Shown: positions 11,501 through 24,109, numbered from the stretch's first letter. The stretch is DNA of 64,000 nucleotides from Lepas anatifera (GCA_034440635.1 JAOTON010000386.1:1467001-1531000); one strand, 5' to 3'. Program-made: numbers and translations. Notes: generated by a model not told the origin, from the sequence alone.

Positions 11501-11835
11501 GCCGCCCGGTAGCTCAGTTGGTAGAGCGTTGGGCTCCGGCCCGCTGCTCGGAAGTATGCAGTGGCAGTGCATGTCCAGGCTTGGGATCGGTTCCCCTGAG
11601 ACGCTCCGGCGCTCAATAGTTTACCCGACGTACAGGTCGGCTGGCAACTGACTGATGAGAGGGTGACCTGAGCGGGGCGGCCGTCCCTGTGCTTTGTGGG
11701 ACGTTAAACTTTGGCTTCTAAATCAACCCTTCATTGTGGGAGTTGCTCATTCGGGTGGTGGGGTTGGGGTCTCCGTGACAAGTCCACTGATGACTTTAGT
11801 GAGACTCCGACTCCAACAGTCAAACTGGGAACAAC
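11501..11835 (+). mobile_element. tRNA-derived SINE
   Basis: It starts with a tRNA-like head: box A GGTAGCTCAGTTGGTAGAGC (11508-11527) and a weaker box B near 11583-11595. An unrelated body of about 230 bp follows. Comparison with the sister repeat at 49.3-49.4 kb shows that this segment is extra, which supports insertion. The exact 3' end and target duplication could not be fixed by eye. Confidence 0.6.
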
Positions 11836-13429
11836 TTGGACAAAATTTATATATAAAAAAGGTCCAAGCTAAAAAGCATGATATAAACTGTATTTGTAGG
11901 GAGAGCATAAGTATTGTTTTTTTCTGTTAAAGAACGATGCTAGATAATTTTTATAAATTAAGCATTACTATGCCATGAGTTTAATCAAAAGTTAAGCAAT
12001 AATTACTATATTATCTAGTTACAATTGCTAATTCTAAGAACTACAGCAAACCCTAAGAAAAAGTATACCATATAAGACAAAGGACAATAAAAATGGAAAT
12101 TCTATCAACGTGTTGGATTTTAATATGTTCATATTTTAAACCCGATGCAATTTTTAGCTTAAGAACCTCCAATACAGCACATACCTATGGCTCTTCAAAA
12201 TTAGAGCACGATTTCACAGAAAATTTATAATGTATAGCTTTATAAATAAAACACGGACGCCAGGCGAGGGGTTCTGTTCAGACAAAACCAGTAGCATGAA
12301 ATAATTCCTCTGATTCTTGCGATAAAGGCGTCTCAACATTTCTATCCAATCAGAAGTTCAATTTGTCTATGCTAATAGCAGTATCTGCTTTTAATGGGCA
12401 CAATGAAAAGAGCTGCAGCAGATGACGAATTTAGGACAAAAGAAACAATATAGCATGTAGGTATACAAATATTTGCATGGCTTTAGGAATTATCACGTGA
12501 TGATTACACTTTTTGCTTTGAGGCTAGTTAAGCTTGAACTTATACTCGGTTGAATTGGTTCTTCAAAGACAGCAATGGCGCACACACTATTCTCAGATGC
12601 CGACCACTGACGACAACAATCAGCGACGACGACGCGTGTTACTGTTGTTGGAGTGGTGGAAGTAAAGAAGTAATGTTAAATATTGAAGATGAGAAGTTTT
12701 TGAGAGATTTGAAATGTATTTTGTGGTGCGTTCCACCACTTCAAATGTTTAAGAAAAGGCCAGTGATAGGAACCTTTTAAATATTTCGAGTATATGTATT
12801 ATTTCTACCTAGGGATTTTTTCAAACCGGATGCGCCTTTAAAACAAGCAATTGAACCATACGATTATTGATATATTGAAACAAATTCAAACTTTGACTTA
12901 AACAATTGAAAATCTGGAGGAAAAAGGTATTTAAAGGAGGTTAAAGGAAGTTTGCAAACGGTTGTCAAATTCAAACACTTTTACTTGACACCATGCTTAC
13001 CTTTGAGCGAACTTTTTGTCAACTCATTTGACTCGCTGTCTTCACAACTCAACTCAACTCAACTCATTGACATGTTGTGAACCGAATCAACTCAACTTAA
13101 CTCCCTTGTCAAATTGTTTCGACTCAACTCAACTCAGCTCAGAGTTGAATGAGTGGGAATTTGAGTTAAACTCCGACTCTGACTCGCGAGTTGCACAACT
13201 TAGTCGCACAACTCAGTCGCACATGTTAGGAACCAAAGAGGCACTTATCAATTTCAATTACTTTTCTTGATACATTAAAACATATTTCACGCTCTAAACT
13301 ATTCATGGAGTAAACATGTATGTATTTCTAGCCGCCAGCATCAATGGCACGTTAAGCATGTGATTTTAAAGAAGTGTAAGCAATGCATATTTGAGGGTGC
13401 AGCGGGGCTTGAGCAGTACATCACGTTAA

Positions 13430-13612
13430 CAAGGTCACCTCATACCTCGTGACCGGCGGGGGAGAGTTCGAAAAACGCGGTGAATTTAATTTTTTTCTCC
13501 GCAAACGGAAAGTTCTGGGACAAATCAAATACCCATCCAGTGCTTTTCAGCATGCTCTATCACATGGCTATCTCAGTTCAAATCCCAATATAAAGATGCC
13601 ACATTCCCTTTA
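13430..13612 (+). mobile_element. Diverged right end of the CRE-bearing MITE family
   Basis: The last part matches the MITE right end (GGCTATCTCAGTT followed by GATGCCACATTCCCTTTAA), ending in TTAA at 13609-13612. The left part is diverged and the left TIR was not found. It is a truncated or old copy. Confidence 0.6.
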
Positions 13613-13887
13613 AGGGTAAAAAGAACTCATCGATAATCCAATTCCTCCCGGAGAAAAACCAAATAAGATCTCAATTTCGTTGGAACAAATTCCACACATG
13701 ACATCGCTCCCTCCCCCGCGAGGGACTCTTATCCTCGCCTCATTATTCGCATAGGTAGCCTGCACCGCAACAGTCACAAAAGCTTGGCTTTAGACGGGCT
13801 TACAACTGCAACCCTCGTAAGAACACCTTTCGTACTGTCTTGGCGAGGGCTCAAACTCGCTTTGCCAACCAAACTCCCTGCTTGTTG

Positions 13888-14822
13888 TGAAAGGGAATGC
13901 AGCACCTTAATAACGTGATTTTGACTGAGATAGCCAATGTTGTAAAGCAAGTCGGAAAACCCGATACTCAATATATCATTTGTCTTGGAACTCGAAATTT
14001 CCGTAAAAAAGATAAAACCTACCTGCAATGTACCCCTCATGTACCCTTAGCAGCAGGCCACAGTTGTCGTGGATATTGGTGTGACGACACATGCCGACGT
14101 CACGATGAGCATCAGCCAATCGAAGCCCTTGAAGAGTTTCAGGTATGGTAGTGGTTGCCAGATCATGACATCATCTACAGGCAGATATTTTTTCTTTTCT
14201 AGAGGAACATTTTAAAATAAAAATATTGAGCTTATTGCACATTTTCAGAGAAATCATGAGTGGTTTCATTATTTTCGGCATTGACTCATGTTTTTTAGTC
14301 AGCTCATTTTCACTGTCCACTCCATTAAGAATCAATCGCAATTTGTCGCTGTTTAGAGTTCCGTGTGCCAGAGTGAACACTGTTAAGAACAGCCTTTTTG
14401 TAAGGATGCCCCGTGAAGTCAACAGGTTTCTACAAAAATGCCCAACGTCTGACTTCTTTCATGACGATTATTGCACGTTTCGGAGAGAGGTTTTTGAATA
14501 TTTAAGAGCATTGTGATTTAGGGTCCGTTTTAAACCACCACAGTATATTTTAGCGTTGTATTAGATTTGTATGTGCTGTTTTTTTATAAATGTATACAAT
14601 GTGTTTTAGGGCGCATTTTTTAGCGATGTGAGCATGATGTTTTATTATTCTGTAAGTGTTGCTATCATTCGTGCATGTATGTATATAATTTTATCACAAT
14701 GACTTCGTCCATAATTGGGAATACCCGTCGACGATTGAATAAATAAATTGAAATTGAAATTGAAAAGTACGCCTAATTACACTAAACTCCAGGATTCGAC
14801 CAAGGTACCACATTCCCTTTAA
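13888..14822 (-). mobile_element. CRE-family MITE split by a LINE fragment
   Basis: The left end has the TIR (AAAGGGAATGCAGCACCTT) with the first TTAA decayed to TGAA. The right end keeps TTAA at 14819-14822. The MITE body runs to about 14279, is interrupted by 14280-14764, and resumes at AAAGTACGCCTAATTAC exactly where the intact copies continue. The CRE centre has changed to CGACGTCA. Confidence 0.8.
14280..14764 (+). pseudogene. 5'-truncated Jockey-like LINE 3' end inserted in a MITE
   Basis: The reading frame 14226-14516 includes LFRVPCARVNTVKNSLF and ends at the same place as the C-terminal frame of the LINE at 7595-8572. The 3' UTR also matches (TGACTTCGTCC then GGGAATACCCGTCGACG, and CAATAAA-like ends) and finishes in GAAATT repeats, a simple tail typical of some LINEs. 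It is inserted inside the MITE at 13888-14822. No clear target duplication is visible. Confidence 0.75.
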
Positions 14823-15442
14823 CACACGCATTGGCGGGGGTCTGAGGCCATAGAGATAACATGTGAATTAAAGTTTTCAGTCATTACATGTGAACTAGAA
14901 ACGATAGAGCAAAACAGTTTAGACCATCGGAATTCTCGTAGCAAGCCGCATCGAATGACGTATAAAATGGTCAGATTAGGTCAAAATGGATATCATTAGA
15001 ACCGCAAGGATGAGGTGAACCTAATGCCGCTAAAATAAACGCTGCAGCACCACCCATAACCGGGTTATTCAGTTTAAATCATTTTCATTTGTATAACCAA
15101 TGGAGAGGCCATGGCTCGTCCTGACCTTGGGTCATCGATATAAAAATTACCGGAATAAATTTTGTAGAACTCGGTGGGACCATTACGTGATACGAGCTTC
15201 AATGGGACAGGTTCACCCTGTTCTGAATCGTTCTATCTTTAACTTTTTTAGGTGAGGTCACTTGACCTGCACTGGTGACCTGACCTGAGATGACACAACG
15301 TTAAAATGTTTGCTGAAGTTGTAAAAATGATCAGAGAAAAGGGATACAAAGTACGGCGAAGCTAGGCGCCGCCGTTTTCATTGTCTAAAAAAACCTGAGG
15401 CAGGCGGGTACCCGCCCTTTCTGCCGTCAACACGCGTGTTAA
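14819..15442 (+). mobile_element. TTAA-flanked short transposon sharing a TTAA with its neighbour
   Basis: It starts TTAACACACGCATTGGCGG and ends CAACACGCGTGTTAA, with TTAA on both sides (14819-14822, 15439-15442). The left TTAA is also the right boundary of the MITE at 13888. The inside (15240-15420) matches the half-site-rich family near 26.9 and 50.0 kb (GGTGAGGTCACTTGACCTG). It is 624 bp long with no coding capacity. Confidence 0.7.
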
Positions 15443-16185
15443 AGTACCCACAATGCATTCTGATCACGAGGGAAAATATCTAAACTCGGCTCAAATAATT
15501 CAAGAGCCAATTTCTTTCGAAAGCTCCAGACGAGGAGACGGGATTAATCCCATGGAGCGACGCCAGACTCCAGAGTTAACAAAGCGATTACCGATCCCAT
15601 TTTGATTTAAATCAAACCTCACATCAACGGCGGACTCGGAGCGGGGGCAACAGAACACACTTGCCCCCTCCCCAAACCCTCGAATTTTCGCAAAATTTCG
15701 CTTTTTTGCTTTTGGGCCCCGCTACATGTAACCATTGGCCAGGATCCGGCACTCCTTCACATGCCCGGAGTTATCCAACCGGAAACCTATCTGCCCGCGA
15801 AACGACCTATTTCACTGAATGACAACATTAAAATATATAATCATCAACTACCAGTTGATAGCCCTTTAGGTACCGGAAAAAACCATAGCTAATATGTTAA
15901 GCGAAATTATATGGCCCAAGTTTTTTCCCGGCACCCAGGACCTGCAAATTACATTGAGGCAATCGTCACTTGGCAAAGCTATGATGACGCGAGTGCCTCG
16001 CAAGTAAAAGCGGAGGGACTTCGATGGCCGAGACATTTGGGGCATGTAGACCTTGTCTGGCCAGGTACTGAATCTGGCAGGGGGATTTATCGGTTGCCAG
16101 TCGGGCAGGTCACCTTCTGACAACTTCAGCTCCGTCGCCACCGTTACTCAGCTTCTTCCAGCGTCACGGCTCAGTGTAAAAGGCC
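15443..16185. other. No gene seen
   Basis: No supportable gene. The open frames at 15866-16141 (minus) and 15911-16120 (plus) overlap on opposite strands and show no domain. Confidence 0.35.
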
Positions 16186-16590
16186 CCCGTACACAGGCCG
16201 ACCCAGGAGGGCAGGTGTGGCCCCCCGATCGACTCCCCAGAGCCACCTCCTGGAGGCCGCGGTACACAGGCCGACCCAGGAGGGCAGGTGTGGCCCCCCG
16301 ATCGACTCCCCAGAGCCACCTCCTGGAGGCCGCGGTACACAGGCCGACCCAGGAGGGCAGGTGTGGCCCCCCGATCGACTCCCCAGAGCCACCTCCTGGA
16401 GGCCGTGGTACACAGGCCGACCCAGGAGGGCAGGTGTGGCCCCCGATCGACTCCCCAGAGCCACCTCCTGGAGGCCGCGGTACACAGGCCGACCCAGGAC
16501 GGCAGGTGTGGCCCCCTGATCGACCCATTGCACCGGTGCCCCAGCGCCACCTCCTGGAGGCCTCGATACACAGGCCGACCCAGGACTGGT
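16186..16590. repeat. 73-bp GC-rich minisatellite, about 5.5 copies
   Basis: The word ACACAGGCCGACCCAGGA recurs at about 16191, 16264, 16337, 16410, 16482 and 16567, giving a period of 73, 73, 73, 72 and 85. Each unit contains the palindrome CCTCCTGGAGG. All frames stay open on both strands through the array, which explains several long overlapping frames. None is a gene. Confidence 0.9.
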
Positions 16591-19500
16591 GAGTCCCTCA
16601 GACTGACCCATCCGGTGCGCCAGCGCCACCTCCTGAAGCGTTGCTTCCTCCATGTTGCAAGTATTGACACCCCGCAATGCAATTTTGCACCCCTCTGATA
16701 GGTCCCATCTTAAAAACTGGCGCCCTGTCCCATATAATGTCTCCTACAGGCTCACGTGGCTCCACCTCCGGACCAAAATAGCGCCCCCATGATCATAGAC
16801 CACCCACCCATGCCCTTGCATCAACTCTGATCACCGTCTTTTCCTTGGCCGTCCCCCCCCCAGTATATGTTAGTAAACAGGGTAGCGTTCGCCTTGACAC
16901 GGGATTTATGCCTTCCAGCCAGCAGCTTTGTTATTGGGAGCACGGATGGGATTATTACCCCTTAAATAGATTCTCCGGTCGCATGTGCCCAGTCACAGGT
17001 GAAGTCGATACAGGTCCAGTGGAACAGCCGAGAGCATGGCCTCGCCACGTGTCGTCAAACCACCAACAGACTCCGTCTCGCCGGGTCCGAGATAGCTGAG
17101 AAGCCCAGTCGTGTATAGCATACAAGACGGTGGGTGAAGCTGAGTGTAAGGGTATGTCTGTCCCGCAAGGACACCGAGGACGAGGAAACTCTACCATGGC
17201 CACGGTGTGATATGATGCCGCTTCGAAAACGTCTCCAGATCGGGCATACAAAAACAATAAAAAGTCGACCAAATTCAATCCTACCCCGTTTTCATCCTTG
17301 GTAAGATTAATAATAATTGCATTTCAACTGGACAGGAAGCGGTAAACAACAAGCCGCTCTCCAGCTTGGACTGGACATCGATAAGCTGAACAGCTGGCGG
17401 CTGGGCTGGGCAGCGTCTCCCCACGGCACCCACAGGTCCCGGCGCTCGCCCCCGCTGCCGACTTCTCGGAACCGCCGGCAAAACCGCAGGCCGGCCCGGC
17501 AGCGTCTGCCTTCTGGGGGCCGGCTATCCCACACATGTTTCACTGAAACGGACAGCATGGGGGCCGCAGCTTCCTCCACAAACGTTTCAACACGCGCAGC
17601 GGCACCAAAAGAAGCAGCAGGCGGCCGGTAATAGCAATAAGGCACCCGCTCTGGACACCTCTCCCCACTTATTGTCCGTATCAGTTTTAATCAACGTATC
17701 GTAGCTCTTACCAAGCTTGGGGACTAATAGAAGATAGAGCAATGACTTGCGTGGGCAGTCTTAATTGAGACAGATGGCTATGAATGAGCCGTGAGAAGAA
17801 AAATCTATGGCCGCAATATCATATCAAGTCAGAACGAACGGGATCAAAATATCTATCGAGCCTTGGTCCGGTTCTGTTCTTAGATTGGGTGGAGATTAGA
17901 TAGCCACCAGCGACAATCTTTCCTTTTATTTTTCTAGTGTGGACTAAAATGAGCTTTAGAAGGACGTCATGACCTGTGCTTCGTGTTTTCCACGGCAATC
18001 ACCAGGTGACGGGCAATACCGCACGCATTGATCTCGTTTAGCGTTCTTGCGAATTACTACCACCCGAGACCTCGGTTCAAAGCTGATAAAACAGCCAACC
18101 AAAGTAATTAGAATAAATTAAACCAACCACGGCTTTGGCTCCGGGCACCTAAAGCAAAAAGGGAAAACTAGCTGGTTCAAATAGTTCATTTCGAAGAAAC
18201 TTAGACGAAGTAAATTAACACATCAATTACGGAAATAAGCCACGATGATGTTCTCGTGTTTGCCATTAATAATGTTCCTACAAAATGGATTAAGCTCTGT
18301 TTGACTTATAAAAGAATTACTAGCTCGAAGAAGCGCTCTAGGCGCCGGACAAGACCATTTCAAGTTTTATTGCATGCCAATAAAATGCGAAGCAGGGCAA
18401 TCGGAAAGAGTGGCCTAAAAAAGAAAATGAAAGGTCGTCCGGCAACATAGTTGCATCAGAAAAATAATTTCGGATAACTGTTAAGAAATCGTATAACGGT
18501 GACGAAACTTATGGTTGATGCAAGTTAACTCCTTTGTTGTTGAAGTCCACCTTAGCCGCTATCATATCCGTATTTCCTCTATTCATATTTATGTGCCGAA
18601 ATTTTCGTTATCCGCAATCAAGAAAAAAGGTATCACACTGGCTTTTGGTTGCAAAAATATTTAAGACGCAGAAACAAACCCAAAGGCACTTGAAACTAAT
18701 TTCAATGCCTACATCGAGCAGGTGTTTGATACGCTTTTCGAGCCCTCTTATATAACAGAAGACAGTTTTGAGTTCGGCGTTTGCCTACAGTACCAGCTCT
18801 CGGGCAACGTGTATGGCAAAATGGCTTATTAGGAAACAAATGACAGGTGCACCGATATAAAAGAGTGCAGCTGCTGGTCTACGGCGCTCGGTCTCATAAG
18901 AAAGGTGGCGGCTTAGCACGCCTCACGGCGTTCCCCACCCAGCAGCTATCCCAACGGTTGTAAAGTGGGGAGGGCGGGGGGGGGCATGGCACAGTCGGAC
19001 GATGGATCACTCTCCTGGCGATAATCGGAAATTAACAGCACGGAGAGTTTAGGGAAGTAACGCAAAATAAAGCGGCGCAATCAGACGCCTAAATTTCTCA
19101 GGGCCAGGTTATACATCACTAGGGGTCATTTGCAATCACTATAGCCTGGTCCGGAGGATCAGAAAATATAATCCTATAACAAGCGGATGTCAATCACGAT
19201 TCTATGATTGGCATCAGGAACAGAAAACTCTCCGAACAGAACCATTGATCTCCGTTCTGTTCTCAGCCTAGATGTGTTGATTTGTGTCCATATCCCACTG
19301 TACTTTATTGAGGTCTCCATTACATGGCTTTTTAGTCCACGCGTCAAATACCGGGTATAAAAGAGAAGACACAGAAAAGTCAAACGACCAAGGCATCTAA
19401 AACGTACAGCTAAAAACGCTAAAAAATACACATTCCTACCATCGTCACTCAGTGGAACGACGGTACCACTGAGTGAACGATGGTACCTGCTGAAACTGCA

Positions 19501-20493
19501 ATATCCCAAAGCCGGAGATGAGCAAGAGTAACACTATATACTGTTCGTGGCTATTTCTAAATCTTTAATTGCTGTCTGAACTTTTCTATGACAGCAAAAG
19601 CCGTATCTTCTCCTATTCCGCCATACCACGAACACAAAGCCACCATCCCCATCTCTACCCCAGTGACGCACAGTTAGTATCCATTTGAAACTAGCCATAA
19701 ATACATCACGGGATACTACCCATCTGGGCTATGGTTTATTAAATATTCCGTCCGTAGTAAACGCAGGATGCTTGGGCCTGTGCACCAGCCCTCGTTCCAG
19801 CTCTCCACAAATAAATAGAGGCTCACACGTGACAGCGCACCCGGCGGCCGCCAGGGGCTCGTCCGGGGGCGCCCTTCTCAGAAGCGTCGCGCAGGCCCGT
19901 TCCAGGGTGCCGGCTGAGAAACAGGCCCTCCCGGCTAAGGAGGCGTGAAGAGAGTGTCATCAGACACGGCCGTAACTCCCCCGGGAGGCCGGGCACCCAC
20001 TACATAGCGGTAGTACCGCCGCTCTAGCAACCCCGACGAAGCCCCTCCTCGGCATAACAGCACGGCTAAGGTCATTGGACGCGCACACGACGCCAGCATT
20101 GCACAAATAGTGGCGACGGAAGCCGCGGGCACACCCCCGGCCCGACGTCCACTGACGGGAGCCTGCGGACGCACGCAGCCTCCAGACTGGCAGCGTATCA
20201 AATGCCACAGACGCACCGAAGCAAACAGGCAAGACGGGTGGTTTGGCTCCCTGGTTTACAATCATGAGTGAGAGCCTCATAATTCGAAATAGCAAAGGTC
20301 GAGCATCCAACTTGAGATATCATTCTAAATACAACATACGATAAATACGCACAACGGTCGATACAAGGAAGCACAACTTCTGCATGATTTTACGTTTAAA
20401 ATAGATCGGTAGCCACATGCGAAGAAAATGCAAAAGAACAGCAAAACGACAAGAGATTAGTGAGTTTCAGGAGCCTCCCGGCGAATGGGAGCA
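16591..20493. other. No gene recognised
   Basis: GC-rich patches at 17310-17640 and 19830-20230 keep frames open on both strands. I could not match any to a protein family or find a convincing exon set. A short G run at 18968-18985 and scattered AT-rich sequence fill the rest. Coding exons of an unrecognised gene cannot be excluded at 17307-17645. Confidence 0.3.
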
Positions 20494-21514
20494 TTAACCC
20501 TCGCCCCACCGGGGGGCATCGATGGCCCCCTAAGGTTTTTCGATATAGCAGAAAAACGACGAAATGCAGCACCGCGGTTGAGGGCTCTATCTCTCACCTC
20601 ATCATTTTCCCACCATCCCTGAAAATTTTTACCCCGGGTCACCCAAGGTCAGGTCACCAGGCGAGGTCAACCAAGGTCACCTCACTTCAACTTTGAAGCG
20701 CTATAAGAGCTACCTTTCTTAGTCGATCGATTTGAAACTTGCTACACTTCATGACCCTTCTACAACGTGCATATCCGAGATTTTTCGATTTCGTGATCTG
20801 TGGTCAGGTCACGAGGCGACCTCTCCCATTGGAAAAGCATGGGGAAAAGCTGTCTCATGATCTAAAAGCCACAAAAATTATTGCAAATACTCAGACTGCT
20901 CAGAACAGCGTTTTTGGACACCCTTTCACGGATCCCAGGGGTCATATTTGCCCTTTGACTTTTCCAAGGTCATCAACGGTCACCAGGGGTCAAAAACAGT
21001 ATTTTGACAATAACTTTTGACCTAATTAAGCTAGAACGCTGAAACAAACAGCATCGTGTTTGCTTGTCACTGGCTTTCATTTGATATACGGCAAGGTCAC
21101 TTTCTGACCTTTCGTGACCTCAGATCATATTAGGTCACGAGGTGACCTCTGGATGTCAAACCACTGGCGGGAGGTCTTTACGTTCCACATAGCGGAAAAA
21201 GGTCTGGCAATTTCCTATCAAGTGTACTTAACCAGATCTCATTAGCTCTAATGGCATAGGAGTTATGCCCAGTTTTCTTAAGCATTGCATATTTGAGTGT
21301 AAATAGCCTATCGTGACCTTTCTTGACCTCTGGAGGTCAAACCATTGACCTGAGCGCTTAAACATGTGAAGTAATTTCTTACTGAATTCACGCGAGCTTT
21401 CTAATGCACTTTTGCAGATTTGTGCTAACCCCCATATTTTCGGAGTTAGAGGGGGCCATCGATGCCCCCGGTGGGGCGAAAGTGGCGCCGGACCCCCGGT
21501 GGGGCGCGGGTTAA
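20494..21514 (-). mobile_element. TTAA-flanked non-autonomous transposon, inverted sister of 8577-9604
   Basis: A 1021-bp element bounded by TTAA (20494-20497 and 21511-21514). It matches the copy at 8577-9604 over its full length in the opposite orientation, including the CATCGATGGCCCCC subterminal words. It is dense in AGGTCA half-sites and has no transposase. Confidence 0.85.
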
Positions 21515-23176
21515 GGCCGGTACCGACACATTCAAAGTAGGCTCAAAATGGGAAATTGTCAAATAGGCTTTCAAGAAAGATGTCACACCAGGGCTAACAC
21601 TACTGACTGCTTTTTTCCAACTTTACACGTTGCGAGTGAGTTTCTACTGACTTGATAACTCGATACTTTGGCACGGAGTTAAGCTTAATAACTTTGATAG
21701 CTTAATAGCTTAATAACTTAATAGCTTATCAACGCACCACCTGCTAGGGTTATATGTGTATCCAACTCTTTCCCTGCTAGAAAGAGTTTCTGGGGAATCA
21801 GACTACTCCTTGCTCAGGGAACGTACCGGGCGTTGGCCCCGGGTCGGCCGCGTGGAAAGCAAGTATGCTGACCACAACACCACCGCGTCCCACGGAGATG
21901 AGCTTTGGAATCCTGGAGATAAAGCGTACGAGAGGGTGACTATATCCGAAGGGTTAATGAGCAGTTAGCTCCAGCATAAGTCTGATTTCTCCTATTTCAT
22001 TTAACATCAGCATAGTGCGCTCATCGTCGTCATCATCATCATTGGTGTTTTAGGGCAAGTGGACTAAGATGGGAATTTAACCCCCATGCCAACAGAAGAC
22101 GTTACCAATAGACCGGATGGAGAGGGCAGTGGGTAGCCCGCCCGGTGCATATTTACAACCATACACGTATATTGACAATACGGCGGTACATGTAACATAC
22201 AGAGACCCTAAGAACACGCCCCGGCCGGCTGAGGTGGACAAATAAAATGTATAAACGAAGGCGCCGAGCCCCGAACCCGTGACCGCCGACGGCGCGAGCG
22301 CTCTAAATTACGCCCAGACGGGCACGGGCTCGGAGCCCGGCAGACGTCTAACGGCCGGGTGCGTGGAAAATAAAATATTAACGTGGATATATACCGCGAT
22401 GATGCTTTCAGATTTCGCGTAACATCAGGCACTTGTTCAAGCTCATGGAGACATGTCATGTAATAGGTAATTCGAAATCGAACTCAGAAAAAACATAGTA
22501 TGGCTGCAAGCAGTGCGTGTTTTAATTACAGGGTCTCCCTTAAGAACGTTCTCACCCTAGTTTAACATAATGTCGACGAGCGGTTCATCACACGTCTGCG
22601 TGAAGGTTGGCAAGAGCCCCCAGCGTGTGGTGACATGGTGGCAGAGGTGAGGCGCGGGCAGTGTGCCGACCTTGTTCCAGTTGTACGTTTGGATGTCTGG
22701 GGAGAGGGTGAGCTGCTCAGGTCGGCTCGTTTCCAGAAGGTGGGAACGATGCTAACTGGCGCAGCATATGATACAGCAGCAAGGAAGCAACCTTCTCTCC
22801 TGAGCCGTCAAAACGTGTTGGACAATTTCTGAGGGAGGAAGTGCTGGTTGAAGAGCAGGTGTGTGTGTTGGGGTTTCAGGGAGCTTCGGCAGCCAAGGTC
22901 ATATAGCGCGAGACGATTGCAGAGCTGCCCTCTGGTTGGCCCCCGTGCGTCAACCAAGCGGTCAAGATCATCTACAGAAATGTAACAGGAGACAGTCCCC
23001 AAAAGCGTGCCAAAGTCAGCCGAGTGATTGCCGGGGAGAGGCTACGAAAGCTCTAAATTCTCTGACCAGAGCGTTTTGAGGCGCACTTTACGAATCGAGC
23101 CTTTCAAACGACCATTTCAGTCCAGAAAAAGTAAAAACCGAGCAGAGAAAAGTGTCAATTCAAAGCAGAGCAAAGG
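21515..23176. other. No gene recognised; contains a tRNA-like fragment
   Basis: A short run of TTAATAGC-type repeats is at about 21670-21730, and a CATCATCATC run is at 22029-22040. The open frames at 22635-22832 and 22861-23079 have no recognisable domain. The segment after the CATC run (GTGTTTTAGGGCA) has a close relative near 58.09 kb, so it may be the tail of a dispersed retroposon. Confidence 0.35.
22262..22334 (-). repeat. tRNA-like SINE head
   Basis: On the minus strand there is a box-A-like TGGGCGTAATTTAGAGCG and a box-B-like GGGTTCGGGGCTC with tRNA spacing. The acceptor and anticodon arms do not form properly, so this is a tRNA-derived repeat, not a gene. Confidence 0.4.
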
Positions 23177-23178
23177 GT

Positions 23179-23262
<84 letters not shown>

Positions 23263-23421
23263 GAGAGAGAGAAGGGGAGAGAGAGAGAAGGGGAGAGAGA
23301 GAGAGAGAGAGAGAGAAGGGGAGAGAGAGAAGGGGAGAGGGAGATGGAGAGAGAAGGGGAGAGAAGGGGGAGAGGGAGATGGAGAGAGAAGGGGAGAGGG
23401 AGATGGAGAGAGAAGGAGAGA

Positions 23422-23455
<34 letters not shown>
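23177..23455. repeat. (AG)n microsatellite with GGGAG and GGAGATGGAGA variants
   Basis: About 80 bp of pure GA dinucleotide leads into interrupted GAGAGAGAAGGG and GGGAGATGGAGAG units and ends in another GA run. The long Arg/Glu-rich and Ser/Leu-rich frames across it are artefacts of the repeat. Confidence 0.95.
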
Positions 23456-24109
23456 CCATGCCCCCTGCTCTATGGATTTGCAATTCGACTGTGATTTGCA
23501 GGAAACACACGGCACCGTCAATAATGTCTAAGAAATCCCAGGTGAGGTACCAGCACTGCGCTCTGGGGTTCCAGGACAAACTGACTGGAAAACTCCGGGG
23601 AGCTGACTCGACTGGACCGGGGAACTCCCAAGACTTGAATTTGATCCTAAACCTTAACACCCGCACTGGAGGGGGGGTCTGGCACTAACGCGCACTGGAG
23701 GGGGCCTGGTAGGCCCCCCCTAAGATCTCGGAAACTAAGAGGTGTAGAAAAACGCCACTTGGCAGGTGGGTGGGGGCTATAGTGATCTACATGATGACCA
23801 ATTTTCATTGACCTAGGTCAATATCTTCAAGGTCAAACGAGGTCTTAAAGGTCAAATATTGGCCATGCTGGGGATCGATTGGTAAATGCTGTAATTCTGC
23901 GGGAAAATGGAGGGAATAAGCTAAAGGCGGATAAGGTTCATAGAGAAAAAGTCTTAAAGAGGCTTCCCCACAACTTTTGGGTCAAGGTCATTCAAGGTCA
24001 TTGACCTTTAAGGTCACAATATAGTATACTACTTATAATGTGCACTTCCACTAACACTATAGCCACTGTTTGGCGGGAAATGAGGATTGACCTTTGCAAA
24101 TGACCTTTC

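Larger units (their letters stand above)
10956..13210. repeat. Repeat family with GACTCAACTC arrays at both ends
   Basis: The left block (10978-11120) and the right block (13018-13205) are loose tandem runs of GACTCAACTC. Between them is AT-rich sequence that is shared, in order, with 48658-49750, for example TTCAAAATAAATAAATGA-like tracts and GGTCCAAGCTAAAAA. The two loci are therefore copies of one dispersed repeat of at least 1.3 kb, and this one may be a longer version closed by a second array. No coding region is seen. It is interrupted by a SINE-like insert at 11501-11835. Confidence 0.65.

Noticed and set aside
16053..16698. Long overlapping Pro/Arg/Gly frames on both strands
   Set aside because: They are translations of the 73-bp minisatellite. 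Frames are open in nearly all phases because the GC-rich unit contains no stop words.
17307..17645. GC-rich frames on both strands, considered as the missing ACAP C-terminus
   Set aside because: No ankyrin or ACAP tail words (such as ADIVTLLRLA) were found in any frame, and borders with matching phase were not evident.
23028..23688. Arg/Glu-rich and Ser/Leu-rich frames of 130-178 codons
   Set aside because: They read through the AG microsatellite. There is no other coding evidence.
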